Assembly: GCA_030645365.1 (NCBI GenBank)
Contig: JAUSMB010000030.1
Span: forward strand, 21,714 to 85,713
DNA length: 64,000 nucleotides
Direction of reading: 5' to 3'
Source of the DNA: Rugosibacter sp.
GTDB lineage: Bacteria; Pseudomonadota; Gammaproteobacteria; Burkholderiales; Rhodocyclaceae
How positions within the stretch are numbered: the stretch's first letter is position 1; each line of letters opens with the position of its first letter. The translations under genes were made by a program, and so were the position numbers. Under the pieces are notes generated by a model. That model was given only the letters and a program-made list of their open reading frames with translations. It searched no databases and was not told the DNA's origin. This document shows, one piece after another, positions 1 to 8,617 of this stretch.

Positions 1-678
1 TTGAAAATCACCCGCCACTACACCTGCCATGCCGAAGGCAGTGTGCTGGTTGAATTTGGATCCACTAAGGTGTTGTGCACCGCCAGCGTGGAAGAATCAG
101 TGCCACCATTTATGCGCGGCAAGGGCTCCGGCTGGGTCACCGCCGAATACGGCATGTTGCCGCGCTCGACGCACACGCGCAGCGTGCGCGAAGCGGCGAA
201 GGGCAAGCAGTCTGGCCGCACGCAGGAAATCCAGCGCCTGATCGGCCGCAGCTTGCGCGCGGTAACTAACTTGGCCATGCTGGGCGAGCGCCAGATCACG
301 CTGGATTGCGATGTTTTGCAAGCCGATGGCGGCACGCGCTGCGCATCGATCACCGGCGCTTGTGTCGCGCTGCATGATGCGCTGGCAACGCTGGTAGCCA
401 GTGGCAAACTGCCCGCCAACCCGCTGCGCGAACTGGTCGCTGCAGTGTCCGTCGGCATCGTCGATGGGCAGCCACGCCTCGATCTGGATTACGTCGAAGA
501 CTCGGCCTGTGATACCGACATGAATGTGGTGATGACTGCCAGCGGCGGCCTGATCGAAGTGCAGGGCACGGCCGAAGGCGCGCCGTTTTCGCGCACCGAG
601 CTGGATGCATTGCTGGCACTTGCGACGCAAGGCATAAACAATATCCTCCAGGCGCAACGCACGGCGCTGGGCATTTGA
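1..678 (+). CDS. rph: Ribonuclease PH, 5' end cut by window edge
   Basis: This phosphorolytic 3'-5' exoribonuclease trims tRNA 3' ends. The frame is already open at base 1, and residue 1 aligns to about residue 14 of full-length RNase PH, so roughly 13 N-terminal residues lie left of the window and the TTG at base 1 is not a real start. Visible family signatures are [11 protein letters not shown], the [21 protein letters not shown] segment with its phosphate-binding arginine, [12 protein letters not shown], and [16 protein letters not shown] with the metal-binding aspartates. It is followed 22 bp later by rdgB and then hemW, the usual betaproteobacterial order. Confidence 0.95.
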   Translation: MKITRHYTCHAEGSVLVEFGSTKVLCTASVEESVPPFMRGKGSGWVTAEYGMLPRSTHTRSVREAAKGKQSGRTQEIQRLIGRSLRAVTNLAMLGERQITLDCDVLQADGGTRCASITGACVALHDALATLVASGKLPANPLRELVAAVSVGIVDGQPRLDLDYVEDSACDTDMNVVMTASGGLIEVQGTAEGAPFSRTELDALLALATQGINNILQAQRTALGI

Positions 679-700
679 TGTAATCCAACATCTTGCTGCC

Positions 701-1291
701 ATGCAAAAACTGATCCTCGCTTCAAACAACCCTGGCAAGTTGCGCGAGTTCTCCCAACTGCTCGCGCCACTCGATTTTGCGCTTTTACCGCAGGCAGGTT
801 TCGCCGTGCCGGAAGCGGATGAGCCGCATGTCACCTTCATCGAGAACGCGCTGGCCAAGGCCCGCCATGCCGCACACCACACCGGCCTGCCCGCGCTGGC
901 CGATGATTCCGGGCTGGTGGTGCCAGCGCTGGGTGGCGCACCCGGCGTGCATTCGGCGCGCTATGCGGGCGAACCGAAAGACGACCGGCGCAACAATCAG
1001 AAACTGGTTGCGGCGCTGGCAAACGTCGCTGACCGGCGCGCGCATTACGTCGCCGTCCTGGTGCTGGTACGCCATGCGGACGACCCGCAACCGCTGATCG
1101 GCGAAGGCGAGTGGCATGGCGAGATCATCGCCACACCGCGTGGTGATGGCGGGTTTGGTTACGATCCGCATTTTTTTATTCCTGATTTGCAACGCACCGC
1201 TGCTGAACTGGATGCAGCAGAAAAAAACCGCCGCTCGCATCGCGGGCAGGCATTGGCACAACTGATTGCCAAACTAACGCATGGCATCTGA
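701..1291 (+). CDS. rdgB: XTP/dITP pyrophosphatase (house-cleaning NTPase)
   Basis: The enzyme hydrolyses dITP, XTP and ITP to monophosphates, keeping deaminated purines out of DNA. The 196-aa protein has the usual length. It opens with the nucleotide-binding SNNPGKLREF (residues 8-17), has the acidic ADDSGL with D68/D69, and ends with GGFGYDPHFFIP and the SHRGQAL motif typical of Ham1/RdgB. It lies 22 bp after rph, and its stop overlaps the assigned hemW start by 11 bp, so the three genes look like one operon. Confidence 0.95.
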   Translation: MQKLILASNNPGKLREFSQLLAPLDFALLPQAGFAVPEADEPHVTFIENALAKARHAAHHTGLPALADDSGLVVPALGGAPGVHSARYAGEPKDDRRNNQKLVAALANVADRRAHYVAVLVLVRHADDPQPLIGEGEWHGEIIATPRGDGGFGYDPHFFIPDLQRTAAELDAAEKNRRSHRGQALAQLIAKLTHGI

Positions 1292-2546
1292 GCGTCGCAC
1301 AATCTCCATCGTCGCCGTATCACCAGCGCCGACTTTTACGCACGGCGCGACAGCTTCGGGCCTTGCCGCGCCGCCACCGCTGGCGCTGTATGTGCACTGG
1401 CCGTGGTGCGTCAAAAAATGTCCCTACTGCGACTTCAATTCACACGAAGCCAAGGCCGAGATTGACGAAGCGGCTTACCTCGCTGCGTTGATTGCCGACC
1501 TCGAAGCCGCGCTACCGCACATATGGAACCGGCCGGTGATGAGCATATTCATCGGCGGCGGCACCCCCAGCCTGATGAGCGCACACACGGCAGATGCCCT
1601 GTTGTCGGCGATCCGCATGCGTGTGTCGCTGCATGCGGATGCTGAAATCACGCTCGAAGCCAACCCCGGCACGGCGGAAGCGGGCAAGTTCAAAGGCTTC
1701 CGCGAGGCGGGTGTCAACCGGCTCTCGCTGGGCATTCAAAGTTTTAACGATGAAAAACTCAAAGCGCTGGGTCGCATTCACGACAGCCGCGAAGCACGCT
1801 TGGCGATTGATCTGGCATTGACGCATTTTTCCCGGGTAAACATTGATCTGATGTACGCACTGCCGCAGCAAAGTTTTGCCGAGGCGGAGCACGACATCGA
1901 CACGGCGATTGCCAGCGGCGTCAGTCATGTTTCCGCCTATCACCTGACGCTGGAACCGAATACGCCGTTTCATCACACGCCACCGCCGCTGCCCGACGAC
2001 GACATCGCCGCCGACATGCAAGAGATGATCGAAGCCAAATTGGCCGCAGCAGGGTTTGTGCATTACGAGACATCCGCCTTTGCCAAAGCCGGTGAGCAAT
2101 GCCGCCACAACCTCAATTACTGGACGTTTGGCGATTACCTTGGCATCGGCGCGGGCGCGCATTCCAAGCTGTCCAATCACGCCGAAATCTGGCGCGAGGC
2201 ACGTCATCGCCATCCACGTGCGTACATGCAAGCCGCAGGTGCAGTGCAAAGCCAAGCCGCAGGCGCAGTGCCAGGTGATTTCATCAGCACGCGGCAAACC
2301 ATCAGCGCCACCGACCTGCCCGGCGAATTCATGATGAATGCGTTGCGCTTGAACGATGGTTTTCGGCTGCACCTGTTCGCCGAACGCACGGGGCTACCGC
2401 TAGCCACTATCGAAAAGTCGGCGCTGGCGGCACGGCGCGAAGGGCTGCTGGAGGCGCTGGGCGACACACTGGGAGACACCCTGCGTCCGACGCTGCAGGG
2501 GCGACGCTTCCTGAATCAGTTGCTGGGACGCTTTCTGGCAGATTAA
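1281..2546 (+). CDS. hemW: HemW-like radical SAM heme chaperone, with repeat-encoded N-terminal extension
   Basis: This HemN-family radical SAM protein is of the HemW type, proposed to deliver heme to respiratory enzymes. The SAM-cluster cysteines are C43, C47 and C50 (CVKKCPYCDFNSH), followed by GGGTPS at 92-97. HemW lacks the extra cysteine of true coproporphyrinogen oxidase HemN, as here. At 421 aa it is longer than the usual ~380-400. The first 30 residues precede the conserved start of the fold, and residues 12-19 (AVSPAPTF) are encoded by a copy of the dispersed 26-bp repeat. No other plausible start exists between 1281 and the conserved LYVHWPWC. A near-duplicate QAAGAV pair is encoded at 2229-2271, and a second repeat copy lies in the C-terminal part. 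Confidence 0.9.
   Translation: MASERRTISIVAVSPAPTFTHGATASGLAAPPPLALYVHWPWCVKKCPYCDFNSHEAKAEIDEAAYLAALIADLEAALPHIWNRPVMSIFIGGGTPSLMSAHTADALLSAIRMRVSLHADAEITLEANPGTAEAGKFKGFREAGVNRLSLGIQSFNDEKLKALGRIHDSREARLAIDLALTHFSRVNIDLMYALPQQSFAEAEHDIDTAIASGVSHVSAYHLTLEPNTPFHHTPPPLPDDDIAADMQEMIEAKLAAAGFVHYETSAFAKAGEQCRHNLNYWTFGDYLGIGAGAHSKLSNHAEIWREARHRHPRAYMQAAGAVQSQAAGAVPGDFISTRQTISATDLPGEFMMNALRLNDGFRLHLFAERTGLPLATIEKSALAARREGLLEALGDTLGDTLRPTLQGRRFLNQLLGRFLAD
1313..1338 (-). repeat. Dispersed 26-bp repeat, copy 1 (near-perfect)
   Basis: The minus strand reads TAAAAGTCGGCGCTGGTG then ATACGGCG, a perfect consensus copy. On the coding strand of hemW it gives AVSPAPTF within the N-terminal extension. Confidence 0.9.
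2229..2271 (+). repeat. Short tandem duplication inside hemW
   Basis: A 19-bp unit (CAAGCCGCAGGTGCAGTGC) recurs at 2253-2271 with one change, at a 24-bp period. It encodes QAAGAVQS then QAAGAVPG in a surface-type, non-conserved part of HemW. It is probably a slippage duplication. Confidence 0.75.
2412..2437 (+). repeat. Dispersed 26-bp repeat, copy 2
   Basis: Reads GAAAAGTCGGCGCTGGCG then GCACGGCG, with a single departure (GC for AY in the tail). In hemW it encodes EKSALAARR. Confidence 0.8.
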
Positions 2547-3508
2547 AGCCAGCCCATGCGGCGGAAACGGTAGAACAATGACGTACAAGCGACAGCGATC
2601 ACCACCAGTGCCGCCGGATAGCCATAGTCCCATTGCAGTTCGGGCATGAGCTTGAAATTCATGCCCCAGATGCCGGCAAATGCCGTCGCCACAGCAAAAA
2701 TACCCGCCCACGCCGCAAGCCGTTTGCCAACCTCACTTTGATCAATGGCCACGGAAGACAAACTCACTTGAATTGCCGTGCCGATGGTGTCGCGAATTCC
2801 ATCCAGGCTGGCATTAATACGCGCCAAATGGTCATACACATCGCGGAAATAATCACGGCTGTTAGCGCAGACCGGCGGCACGCGGCCACTGGTCAATTTT
2901 CCCACGGCCTCCAGTAGCGGCGTCACCGCATGCTTGAGTGTCAAGGTTTGGCGTTTGACTTCATACAACCGTTCAATATTCGAGCGCGCCGCACCCTTGC
3001 TGAAAATTTTCTCCTCGATCGCCTCGAGTTCGGATTCAATGTAATCAATGATCGGAAAATAGCGATCAACTACCGCATCCATCAAGGCATACAACACGAA
3101 CCCCGAACCCTGACTAAGCAATGCAGGCTCACGCTCGCAGCGTTCACGCACACCCAGCAATCCCTGGCTGCTTCGGTTGCGTACCGACAAAATGAAGTTG
3201 TGGCCGACAAAAATATCCAGTTCGCCAATTGAAATTTCGCCATCTACCTGTTCCAGGGTGTGCAGCACAGCAAATAACGTTTCCCCATACTCTTCGATCT
3301 TTGGTCGCTGATGGCCTTTGTGAGCATCCTCAATCGCCAACGGGTGAAGTGAAAATTCTTCACGCATTTTTTCCAGCTCGGCAGGTGTCGCATCGCGCAA
3401 AGCCACCCAGACAAAACAATCAGGCTGCTGCAGATAATCGCTGATCGATTCAATCGCCAGATCAGCAAGTTTTTTTCCTGCGCGGTAAACAACACAATTG
3501 ATCAACAT
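2543..3508 (-). CDS. corA: CorA-family divalent cation channel/transporter
   Basis: An inner-membrane Mg2+ (possibly Co2+/Ni2+) channel of the CorA family. The signature GMNF is at about residues 282-285, preceded by one hydrophobic helix and followed by a second that ends in a basic tail, the standard two-helix C-terminus after a large cytoplasmic domain. I place the start at 3508 (MLINCVVYR) because GGAG lies 7 bp upstream and homologues start there. An upstream ATG at 3520 is possible. It converges on hemW, with the stop codons overlapping by 2 bp, and the 3521-3709 region separates it from the divergent dioxygenase gene. Confidence 0.92.
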   Translation of the reverse strand: MLINCVVYRAGKKLADLAIESISDYLQQPDCFVWVALRDATPAELEKMREEFSLHPLAIEDAHKGHQRPKIEEYGETLFAVLHTLEQVDGEISIGELDIFVGHNFILSVRNRSSQGLLGVRERCEREPALLSQGSGFVLYALMDAVVDRYFPIIDYIESELEAIEEKIFSKGAARSNIERLYEVKRQTLTLKHAVTPLLEAVGKLTSGRVPPVCANSRDYFRDVYDHLARINASLDGIRDTIGTAIQVSLSSVAIDQSEVGKRLAAWAGIFAVATAFAGIWGMNFKLMPELQWDYGYPAALVVIAVACTSLFYRFRRMGWL

Positions 3509-3709
3509 ACGCAGCTCCATGAGTTTGCCGCTCTATATTTTCTCGATGCGACGTGAGCTAAGCGGTATGCGCCAATTCTTGCAACTTTTTCCGCGCTACG
3601 GAAACAAGAGCATCGGCGTCTTTCCTGCCTTGTTTTGCGACGTTCCTAATCACGCCACCCCAAGGCGGATATGATGTAATGGTCGCAAACCGGTTTCGGA
3701 TACCCCCAC

Positions 3710-4552
3710 ATGGCTGACTTTACGCATTTCTCGGTTCAACCCCTCGCCGGTGCCATTGGCGCGCTCGTCGACGGGATTGATTTGCAAAAACCCCTAAGCG
3801 CTGCGGCCATTGCTGAGATGCGCGCGGCCTGGCTGACGTATGGCGTTATCTTCTTGCGCAATCAACCCTTGCCACCGGCGGCATTCCAGGCCTTCGCCGA
3901 GCACTTCGGGAAGGTGATCGAATATCCGTTCGTGCAAGGCATCGCAGGGTTTCCGCTGATCATCCCGGTGCTCAAGCTGCCACACGAGCGCAATAATTTC
4001 GGTGGTATTTGGCATACCGATACCAGCTACCTTGCCGAGCCACCGATGGCGACGATGGTCATCGCCCGCGAAGTACCGCCGACTGGCGGCGACACCCTTT
4101 TCGCCAGCGGCTATGCGGCGTTCGACGCCTTGTCACCAGCCATGCAGCAAATGCTGGCCGGGCTGCGCGGCGTGAGCACTTCCGCCAAGGCGGATACCAC
4201 CAAGACGCGGGAAGACCGCATCAAGGATTCCGCAACTGACAAGATCACGCAGGAACATGTGGCGGAACACCCGGTCGTGCGTACGCATCCGGAAACCGGC
4301 CGCAAGTCGCTGTATGTGAACTTCGGCCATACCGCGCGTTTTGCGGGGATGACCGAAGAGGAAAGCCGGCCGCTGCTGGATTTCCTGTTTGCCCACCAGA
4401 TCCGCCCGGAATTCACCTGCCGCTTTTCCTGGACCGTGGGATCAATCGCCTTCTGGGATAACCGCTGCGTACTGCACAACCCGATCAATGATTATCATGG
4501 CTACACGCGGTTGTTGCATCGCGTGACGTTGCAAGGCGATAAGCCTTGTTAA
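3710..4552 (+). CDS. TauD/TfdA-family Fe(II)/2-oxoglutarate dioxygenase
   Basis: A 280-aa member of the alpha-ketoglutarate dioxygenase family that includes taurine (TauD) and 2,4-D (TfdA) dioxygenases. Iron ligands are visible as H102 and D104 (WHTDTSY) and H256 (CVLHNPIND). The 2-oxoglutarate-binding arginines are R267 and R271 (TRLLHRVTLQGDKP). The substrate cannot be read from sequence. The gene stands alone, without the tauABC transporter that would support a taurine role, so sulfonate, herbicide-like ether or other substrates are all open. Confidence 0.85.
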   Translation: MADFTHFSVQPLAGAIGALVDGIDLQKPLSAAAIAEMRAAWLTYGVIFLRNQPLPPAAFQAFAEHFGKVIEYPFVQGIAGFPLIIPVLKLPHERNNFGGIWHTDTSYLAEPPMATMVIAREVPPTGGDTLFASGYAAFDALSPAMQQMLAGLRGVSTSAKADTTKTREDRIKDSATDKITQEHVAEHPVVRTHPETGRKSLYVNFGHTARFAGMTEEESRPLLDFLFAHQIRPEFTCRFSWTVGSIAFWDNRCVLHNPINDYHGYTRLLHRVTLQGDKPC

Positions 4553-4646
4553 GCAACCCCGTTGAACTCATGCGCAGTACGGCACTCAAATGTGGGAAAG
4601 ATGCGGGAAAGCCATCCTGCGTTTTCCCGACCCTAAGGAGACTCCC

Positions 4647-5021
4647 ATGCTGAAACATAGAACCTTCGTTGCCATCACCTTGCTGGCAGGCGTCGCATTG
4701 GCTGTTGTACCGGCAGCAGTACGGGCAACTACATCGACCACCGTCGCACCGCCCGCCCCAGTCGTTTCAACGCCGAAGCCACCACCCAAGCCACCCCGTC
4801 TGCGTGCCCCGCTGGCGCCACCGCCCATGAATGACGTCAGCTACGCCTATGAGTTTCGCACCCAGCTTTCCGGCAACCCGGAGTGCCAGCGCTTTGCTAC
4901 GGAATCCGACAACGTGTTTCTGAATAACCAGCTTGATGATGCGCAGAAAGTTATCAAGCTGAAAGCCTTGGGCGCAGAAGCTAAAGCCAATAATTGCCTC
5001 GCCCCGGCCACAGCCTACTGA
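4647..5021 (+). CDS. Small secreted protein of unknown function
   Basis: I do not recognise this 124-aa protein. The start at 4647 is set by a strong Shine-Dalgarno AAGGAG about 7 bp upstream. An in-frame ATG at 4590 has none. The N-terminus is a classic signal peptide (KHR, then a hydrophobic run to AVRA), followed by a proline-rich linker (PPAP, PKPPPKPP) and a C-terminal part with two cysteines, C90 in ECQRF and C118 in NNCLA by count from the chosen start. It is likely periplasmic. It lies between the dioxygenase and the convergent trmB. Confidence 0.7.
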   Translation: MLKHRTFVAITLLAGVALAVVPAAVRATTSTTVAPPAPVVSTPKPPPKPPRLRAPLAPPPMNDVSYAYEFRTQLSGNPECQRFATESDNVFLNNQLDDAQKVIKLKALGAEAKANNCLAPATAY

Positions 5022-5032
5022 ACAACTGTGGC

Positions 5033-5779
5033 TTAGTCCCTGCGGCGAAAGATCAGGTCCCACACGCCATGGCCCAAGCGCAGGCCGCGTGTCTCGAACT
5101 TGGTTTGCGGCCGGTAGGCGGGACGCGGCGCAAAATCGCTGGCGGTATTTTCCAGCAGCGGTTCTTCCGATAACACGGCGAGCATCTGCTCGGCATATTC
5201 CTGCCAGTCGGTTGCGCAGTGGATATAGCCATTGGGTGCCAGCCGCTCGGCCAGTTCATGAACAAACGCAGGCTGAATCAAGCGCCGTTTTTGCTGACGC
5301 TTTTTAGGCCACGGATCCGGGAAAAAAATGTGGATGCCAGACAAGGATTGCGGTGCAATCATGTCACGCACCACTTCAACGGCATCATGCTGGATCACGC
5401 GCAGGTTAGTCAGTTCGCGCGTGGCGATTTCCTTAAGCAGATTGCCCACGCCGGGTGTATGCACTTCGATGCCGAGATAATCGTTTTGCGGCTGCGCGGC
5501 GGCGATGGCAGCAGTGGTCTCGCCCATGCCGCAGCCAATTTCGAGAATTCTCGGTGCTGACGATACGCCGCGACCAAACACGGCATCCAGATCCAGCGGC
5601 TGCGCCTGGTACGGGATGCCCCAACGCGGCATGCCCTCTTCATGAAAACGCCGTTGCGCAGCAGAAACCCGACCCTGCCGCAACACAAAGCTACGGATAT
5701 GACGATCAGGTGTGGCTTCAGTTTCAATAATCTCAGGGGGCATGGGGTTTAGCGAGTTCATCAAGTTTGGCGGGCTCAT
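5033..5779 (-). CDS. trmB: tRNA (guanine-N7-)-methyltransferase
   Basis: It methylates G46 of tRNA using SAM. Family motifs seen are [10 protein letters not shown] (SAM loop), [14 protein letters not shown] (the DPWPKK signature), [13 protein letters not shown] and the C-terminal [17 protein letters not shown]. The start is uncertain. ATGs at 5779, 5761 and 5743 all lack a good Shine-Dalgarno, and the first would overlap the upstream gene by 47 bp, so translational coupling is likely. Residues just before the SAM loop (RGVSSAPRI) come from DNA resembling a decayed dispersed repeat. It is last in the minus-strand run ABC permease-thiS-thiG-unknown-trmB. Confidence 0.93.
   Translation of the reverse strand: MSPPNLMNSLNPMPPEIIETEATPDRHIRSFVLRQGRVSAAQRRFHEEGMPRWGIPYQAQPLDLDAVFGRGVSSAPRILEIGCGMGETTAAIAAAQPQNDYLGIEVHTPGVGNLLKEIATRELTNLRVIQHDAVEVVRDMIAPQSLSGIHIFFPDPWPKKRQQKRRLIQPAFVHELAERLAPNGYIHCATDWQEYAEQMLAVLSEEPLLENTASDFAPRPAYRPQTKFETRGLRLGHGVWDLIFRRRD
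5545..5570 (+). repeat. Decayed copy of the dispersed repeat (in trmB)
   Basis: The plus strand reads TCGGTGCTGACGATACGCCG against consensus TCGGCGCTGGYGAYACGGCG, but the A-rich end is lost. On the trmB strand it gives GVSSAP where intact copies give AVSPAP. It is plausible as a degenerate member but could be chance. Confidence 0.4.
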
Positions 5780-6575
5780 CGGATAGCGTTTTCTCTTCCA
5801 GGGGTACGGTGGGTACGGCGCTGATTGCGTTATTTACCAGGGGTGGCTGTACTGGCGTCGCGCTATCGGCTGCGCCAGCAGCTGCACTAGCGGCTACACC
5901 AGCGGGAACAAACTCGCCCGCAATCACTTTCATCGCGATCAACGGCTCCATTTTCAGCAGCGTCGCCAGATCGTAACGTGGCCCGGTGATGGCTTGACTC
6001 AAACTAGCGCAGGCCACGCTTAACTCAAACTGGCCTAGCGATTGATCAATGCGATCCTTCAACTGAAGCGCCCGGATTAAATCTCGCCATTGAGCAGTCG
6101 CCGCCTGCGGGCCAAAATAATACCCGGCCAGATCATGCACTAACTGCACAATGGTTACGGCTTGCTGGTCATGCCAGGCAAGGAATGATGCCTGGGTAGC
6201 GACAGATTGTTCAGGTAATTCCACACAGGCTGCTGCCAGCAACGAAACCCCATGCGCCAAGCCAAATAGCCGCTGTCGCAAGAGAATTTTCGGCTGATCA
6301 AATGCATAGCCGGTACGACCCGGCAGCACTTTTAATGGCTCAGTGGCTGCGACAGAAGATGGCGAAGGTACATCTGCGCGTAACGCTGCGGAGGGTACAT
6401 CGGATGTTTGCGCCGGCCCCTGCTCGTAGGTGGCCAGCGCCGGAACCTCTTTGGGATAGGCAATAACACGTGCTTTGGGGGCGGGCTCGGGATCGGATTC
6501 AGGCCCCGCTGTCGACCTCTCCTGGGCGCAAAGCACTGCGGGCAGCAGCCAGGCAACAACCAGCCAGCGTTTCAC
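5733..6575 (-). CDS. Secreted protein of unknown function downstream of thiG
   Basis: This 280-aa protein is not recognised. It has an N-terminal signal peptide ([18 protein letters not shown]), then a proline/alanine-rich low-complexity stretch to about residue 95, then a central helical region with paired leucines and arginines ([20 protein letters not shown]) and a low-complexity Ala/Pro/Glu tail. The start codon overlaps the thiG stop by 4 bp, so it is co-translated with thiamine genes, and its 3' end overlaps the longest trmB frame. It is likely periplasmic. No thiamine role can be inferred from position alone. Confidence 0.65.
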   Translation of the reverse strand: MKRWLVVAWLLPAVLCAQERSTAGPESDPEPAPKARVIAYPKEVPALATYEQGPAQTSDVPSAALRADVPSPSSVAATEPLKVLPGRTGYAFDQPKILLRQRLFGLAHGVSLLAAACVELPEQSVATQASFLAWHDQQAVTIVQLVHDLAGYYFGPQAATAQWRDLIRALQLKDRIDQSLGQFELSVACASLSQAITGPRYDLATLLKMEPLIAMKVIAGEFVPAGVAASAAAGAADSATPVQPPLVNNAISAVPTVPLEEKTLSDEPAKLDELAKPHAP

Positions 6576-7408
6576 TTTGCGCCGATCAATCCACCGCTAG
6601 GCGAACTGGGCACTGCCGAATAAAATTTCTTGGGCATGCGCCCTGCCAGCCAAGCCTCTCGCCCGGCTTCCACCGCTTTTTTCATCGCACCCGCCATGCG
6701 TACCGGGTCTTGTGCCGCAGCAATCGCGGTGTTCATCAATACGCCATCACAGCCCAGTTCCATCGCGATGGCCGCATCAGAAGCCGTACCCACACCGGCA
6801 TCCACCAATACCGGCACTTTGGCTTGGTCGATGATCAGTTGCAGATTCCACGGGTTAAGAATGCCCATGCCGGAACCAATGAGTGAAGCCAGCGGCATGA
6901 TGGCCACACAACCGATGTCCTCCAGCATGCGTGCCTGGATCGGGTCGTCCGCGCAATACACCATCACGGAAAAACCATCCTTGACCAGAATATCGGCCGC
7001 TTTCAGGGTTTCCGGCATGTTGGGAAACAAGGTCAGCGAGTCCCCCAGTACCTCAAGTTTGACCAGCGCATGGCCTTCCAGCAGTTCACGCGCCAGGCGC
7101 AACGTGCGCACAGCATCATCCGCTGTAAAGCACCCTGCGGTGTTCGGCAAAATGGTGAATTGATCAGGGGGCAATACGTCCAGCAAAGACGGCTGCCCCG
7201 GCTCCTGGCCGATATTGGTGCGCCGAATCGCCACTGTGACAATCTCGGCCCCAGAGGCATCAATCGCTGCGCGCGTTTGCGCAAAATCCTTGTATTTGCC
7301 TGTACCCACGAGTAACCGCGAGCCATACGCCCGACCGGCGATCACCAAAGGGTCTGCCACTACGGGGGCCACCACCGTGGTGTTGATCTGGTTTAACGCT
7401 TGATTCAT
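6572..7408 (-). CDS. thiG: Thiazole synthase
   Basis: ThiG builds the thiazole phosphate of thiamine from deoxyxylulose phosphate, a glycine-derived imine and ThiS thiocarboxylate. The 278-aa TIM-barrel protein shows [39 protein letters not shown] (Schiff-base lysine region) and the phosphate-binding [18 protein letters not shown]. It follows thiS by 27 bp and overlaps the next gene by 4 bp. No TPP riboswitch is visible ahead of thiS, which is only 9 bp from the upstream permease gene. Confidence 0.96.
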   Translation of the reverse strand: MNQALNQINTTVVAPVVADPLVIAGRAYGSRLLVGTGKYKDFAQTRAAIDASGAEIVTVAIRRTNIGQEPGQPSLLDVLPPDQFTILPNTAGCFTADDAVRTLRLARELLEGHALVKLEVLGDSLTLFPNMPETLKAADILVKDGFSVMVYCADDPIQARMLEDIGCVAIMPLASLIGSGMGILNPWNLQLIIDQAKVPVLVDAGVGTASDAAIAMELGCDGVLMNTAIAAAQDPVRMAGAMKKAVEAGREAWLAGRMPKKFYSAVPSSPSGGLIGAK

Positions 7409-7435
7409 GGAACGATTAACTCCTGTATCTGTTAG

Positions 7436-7636
7436 CTAACCGCCGCCAACGGCGACAACGATTTCGATGCGATCACCGGTGGTCAGCAGTGTTTCTGCAT
7501 GGCGGCTTTTGGGCACAATCTCGCCATTTCTTTCCACCGCAACACGTTTGCCGGTGAGGTTGCGCGAATCCAGCAATGCGGCTACCGACAATGGTGCCGA
7601 CAGCGTCAAGGCTTCGCCGTTAATGATAAGTTCCAT
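7436..7636 (-). CDS. thiS: Sulfur carrier protein ThiS
   Basis: A 66-aa ubiquitin-like sulfur carrier for thiazole synthesis. It ends in the required Gly-Gly tail (VVAVGGG), whose last glycine is adenylated and thiocarboxylated. The short beta-grasp fold MELIINGEAL and the position directly upstream of thiG support the call. No thiF is present in the window, so the adenylating enzyme is elsewhere. Confidence 0.93.
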   Translation of the reverse strand: MELIINGEALTLSAPLSVAALLDSRNLTGKRVAVERNGEIVPKSRHAETLLTTGDRIEIVVAVGGG

Positions 7637-7645
7637 GGTGCAATT

Positions 7646-8443
7646 TTACTTCAGCAAACGTCGTTGCGTCAGCCGTAATGCAATCCAGAATGCCCCGCCC
7701 GTGATAATCAGCAACGCGCCGACATGCAACTCAATGTCCGACGGCACCTGACCAAACAAGAGCGGCCGCACCAGCGCCACCGCATGTGTGAGCGGCAACC
7801 ACGCCGCCACTGACTGCACCAAAGAGGGCAGCTGCTCCTGCGGAAAAAAGACTCCGCATAGCAAAACCATCGGCGTCAAAAACAGCGTGAAGTAATACAT
7901 GAAAAAATCATAGGATGGTGCCAGCGCAGTGATGATCAAGCCCAGCGCAGAAAATGTCAGGCCCGTCAGAAAGATCACCGGCAACGCCCACAAAGCCAGT
8001 GGCGAGTCGACAAAACCGAGCAATGAAACAACCAGCAGAATCGCGCTGCCCGACAGCGTGGCCTTGGCAGCCGCCCATAACCATTCGCCCGCCAGCACAT
8101 CGTCCAACGCCACCGGCGCATACAAAATTGCCTCCCACGTACGCTGCATCTGCATACGCGAAAAAGCAGAATACAGGGATTCGAATGAGGCCGCATTCAT
8201 GGTGGAAGCGCATACCGTGCCGCTGGCCAAAAACGCAATGTAAGGTACTCCCGCAACCTGCGGCAACAAGCTACCTAGCCCGTAACCCAAGCCAAAAAGG
8301 TAAATCATCGGGTCCGCCAGATTGCCCAGCAAGGAAGGAATCGCCATTTTCTTCCAGACCAGAAAATTTCGCCGCCATACGGCCAGGGCACGACTGGAAA
8401 GTTGCGGCAGGATACTGTGTCTCAACTCTGTGGCGTACAGCAC
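7646..8443 (-). CDS. ABC-2 type export permease (NodJ-like)
   Basis: This 265-aa inner-membrane permease has about six hydrophobic segments. The N-terminus (ALAVWRRNFLVWKK then LADPMIYLFGLGYGLG) and the long FVDSPLALWALPVIFLTGL helix resemble the NodJ/ABC-2 family, which exports lipo-oligosaccharides or drugs. The start is a GTG at 8443 with AGGA about 8 bp upstream. The ATPase partner (NodI-like) that normally accompanies it is absent on both sides. 8444-8617 contains no gene. Confidence 0.8.
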   Translation of the reverse strand: MLYATELRHSILPQLSSRALAVWRRNFLVWKKMAIPSLLGNLADPMIYLFGLGYGLGSLLPQVAGVPYIAFLASGTVCASTMNAASFESLYSAFSRMQMQRTWEAILYAPVALDDVLAGEWLWAAAKATLSGSAILLVVSLLGFVDSPLALWALPVIFLTGLTFSALGLIITALAPSYDFFMYYFTLFLTPMVLLCGVFFPQEQLPSLVQSVAAWLPLTHAVALVRPLLFGQVPSDIELHVGALLIITGGAFWIALRLTQRRLLK

Positions 8444-8617
8444 GTTTTCAATCCTGTTCTTTGTTGATCCACTTAACCAAAAAATACCTTCAGCAGGTGT
8501 TTACCTGAAGAGGGCTCATCCATTACCTGGCGGCTACCCACCGCTTGTCATGCACGAGCAAAATGCTGTAGCCAACGACGCAATCATTTGCAACTTGCAA
8601 CTCATTTGCAATTCAGT

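Noticed and set aside
97..882. Long minus-strand open frame over rph/rdgB
   Set aside because: It is antisense to two well-conserved genes and has no ribosome-binding site or family signature. High-GC third-position bias explains it.
1512..2372. 286-codon minus-strand open frame within hemW
   Set aside because: Shadow of hemW. The composition is rich in Arg/His/Cys and there are no family features.
7409..7660. Possible TPP riboswitch ahead of thiS/thiG
   Set aside because: There is no room or conserved CUGAGA/ACCUGA pattern between the permease gene, thiS and thiG.
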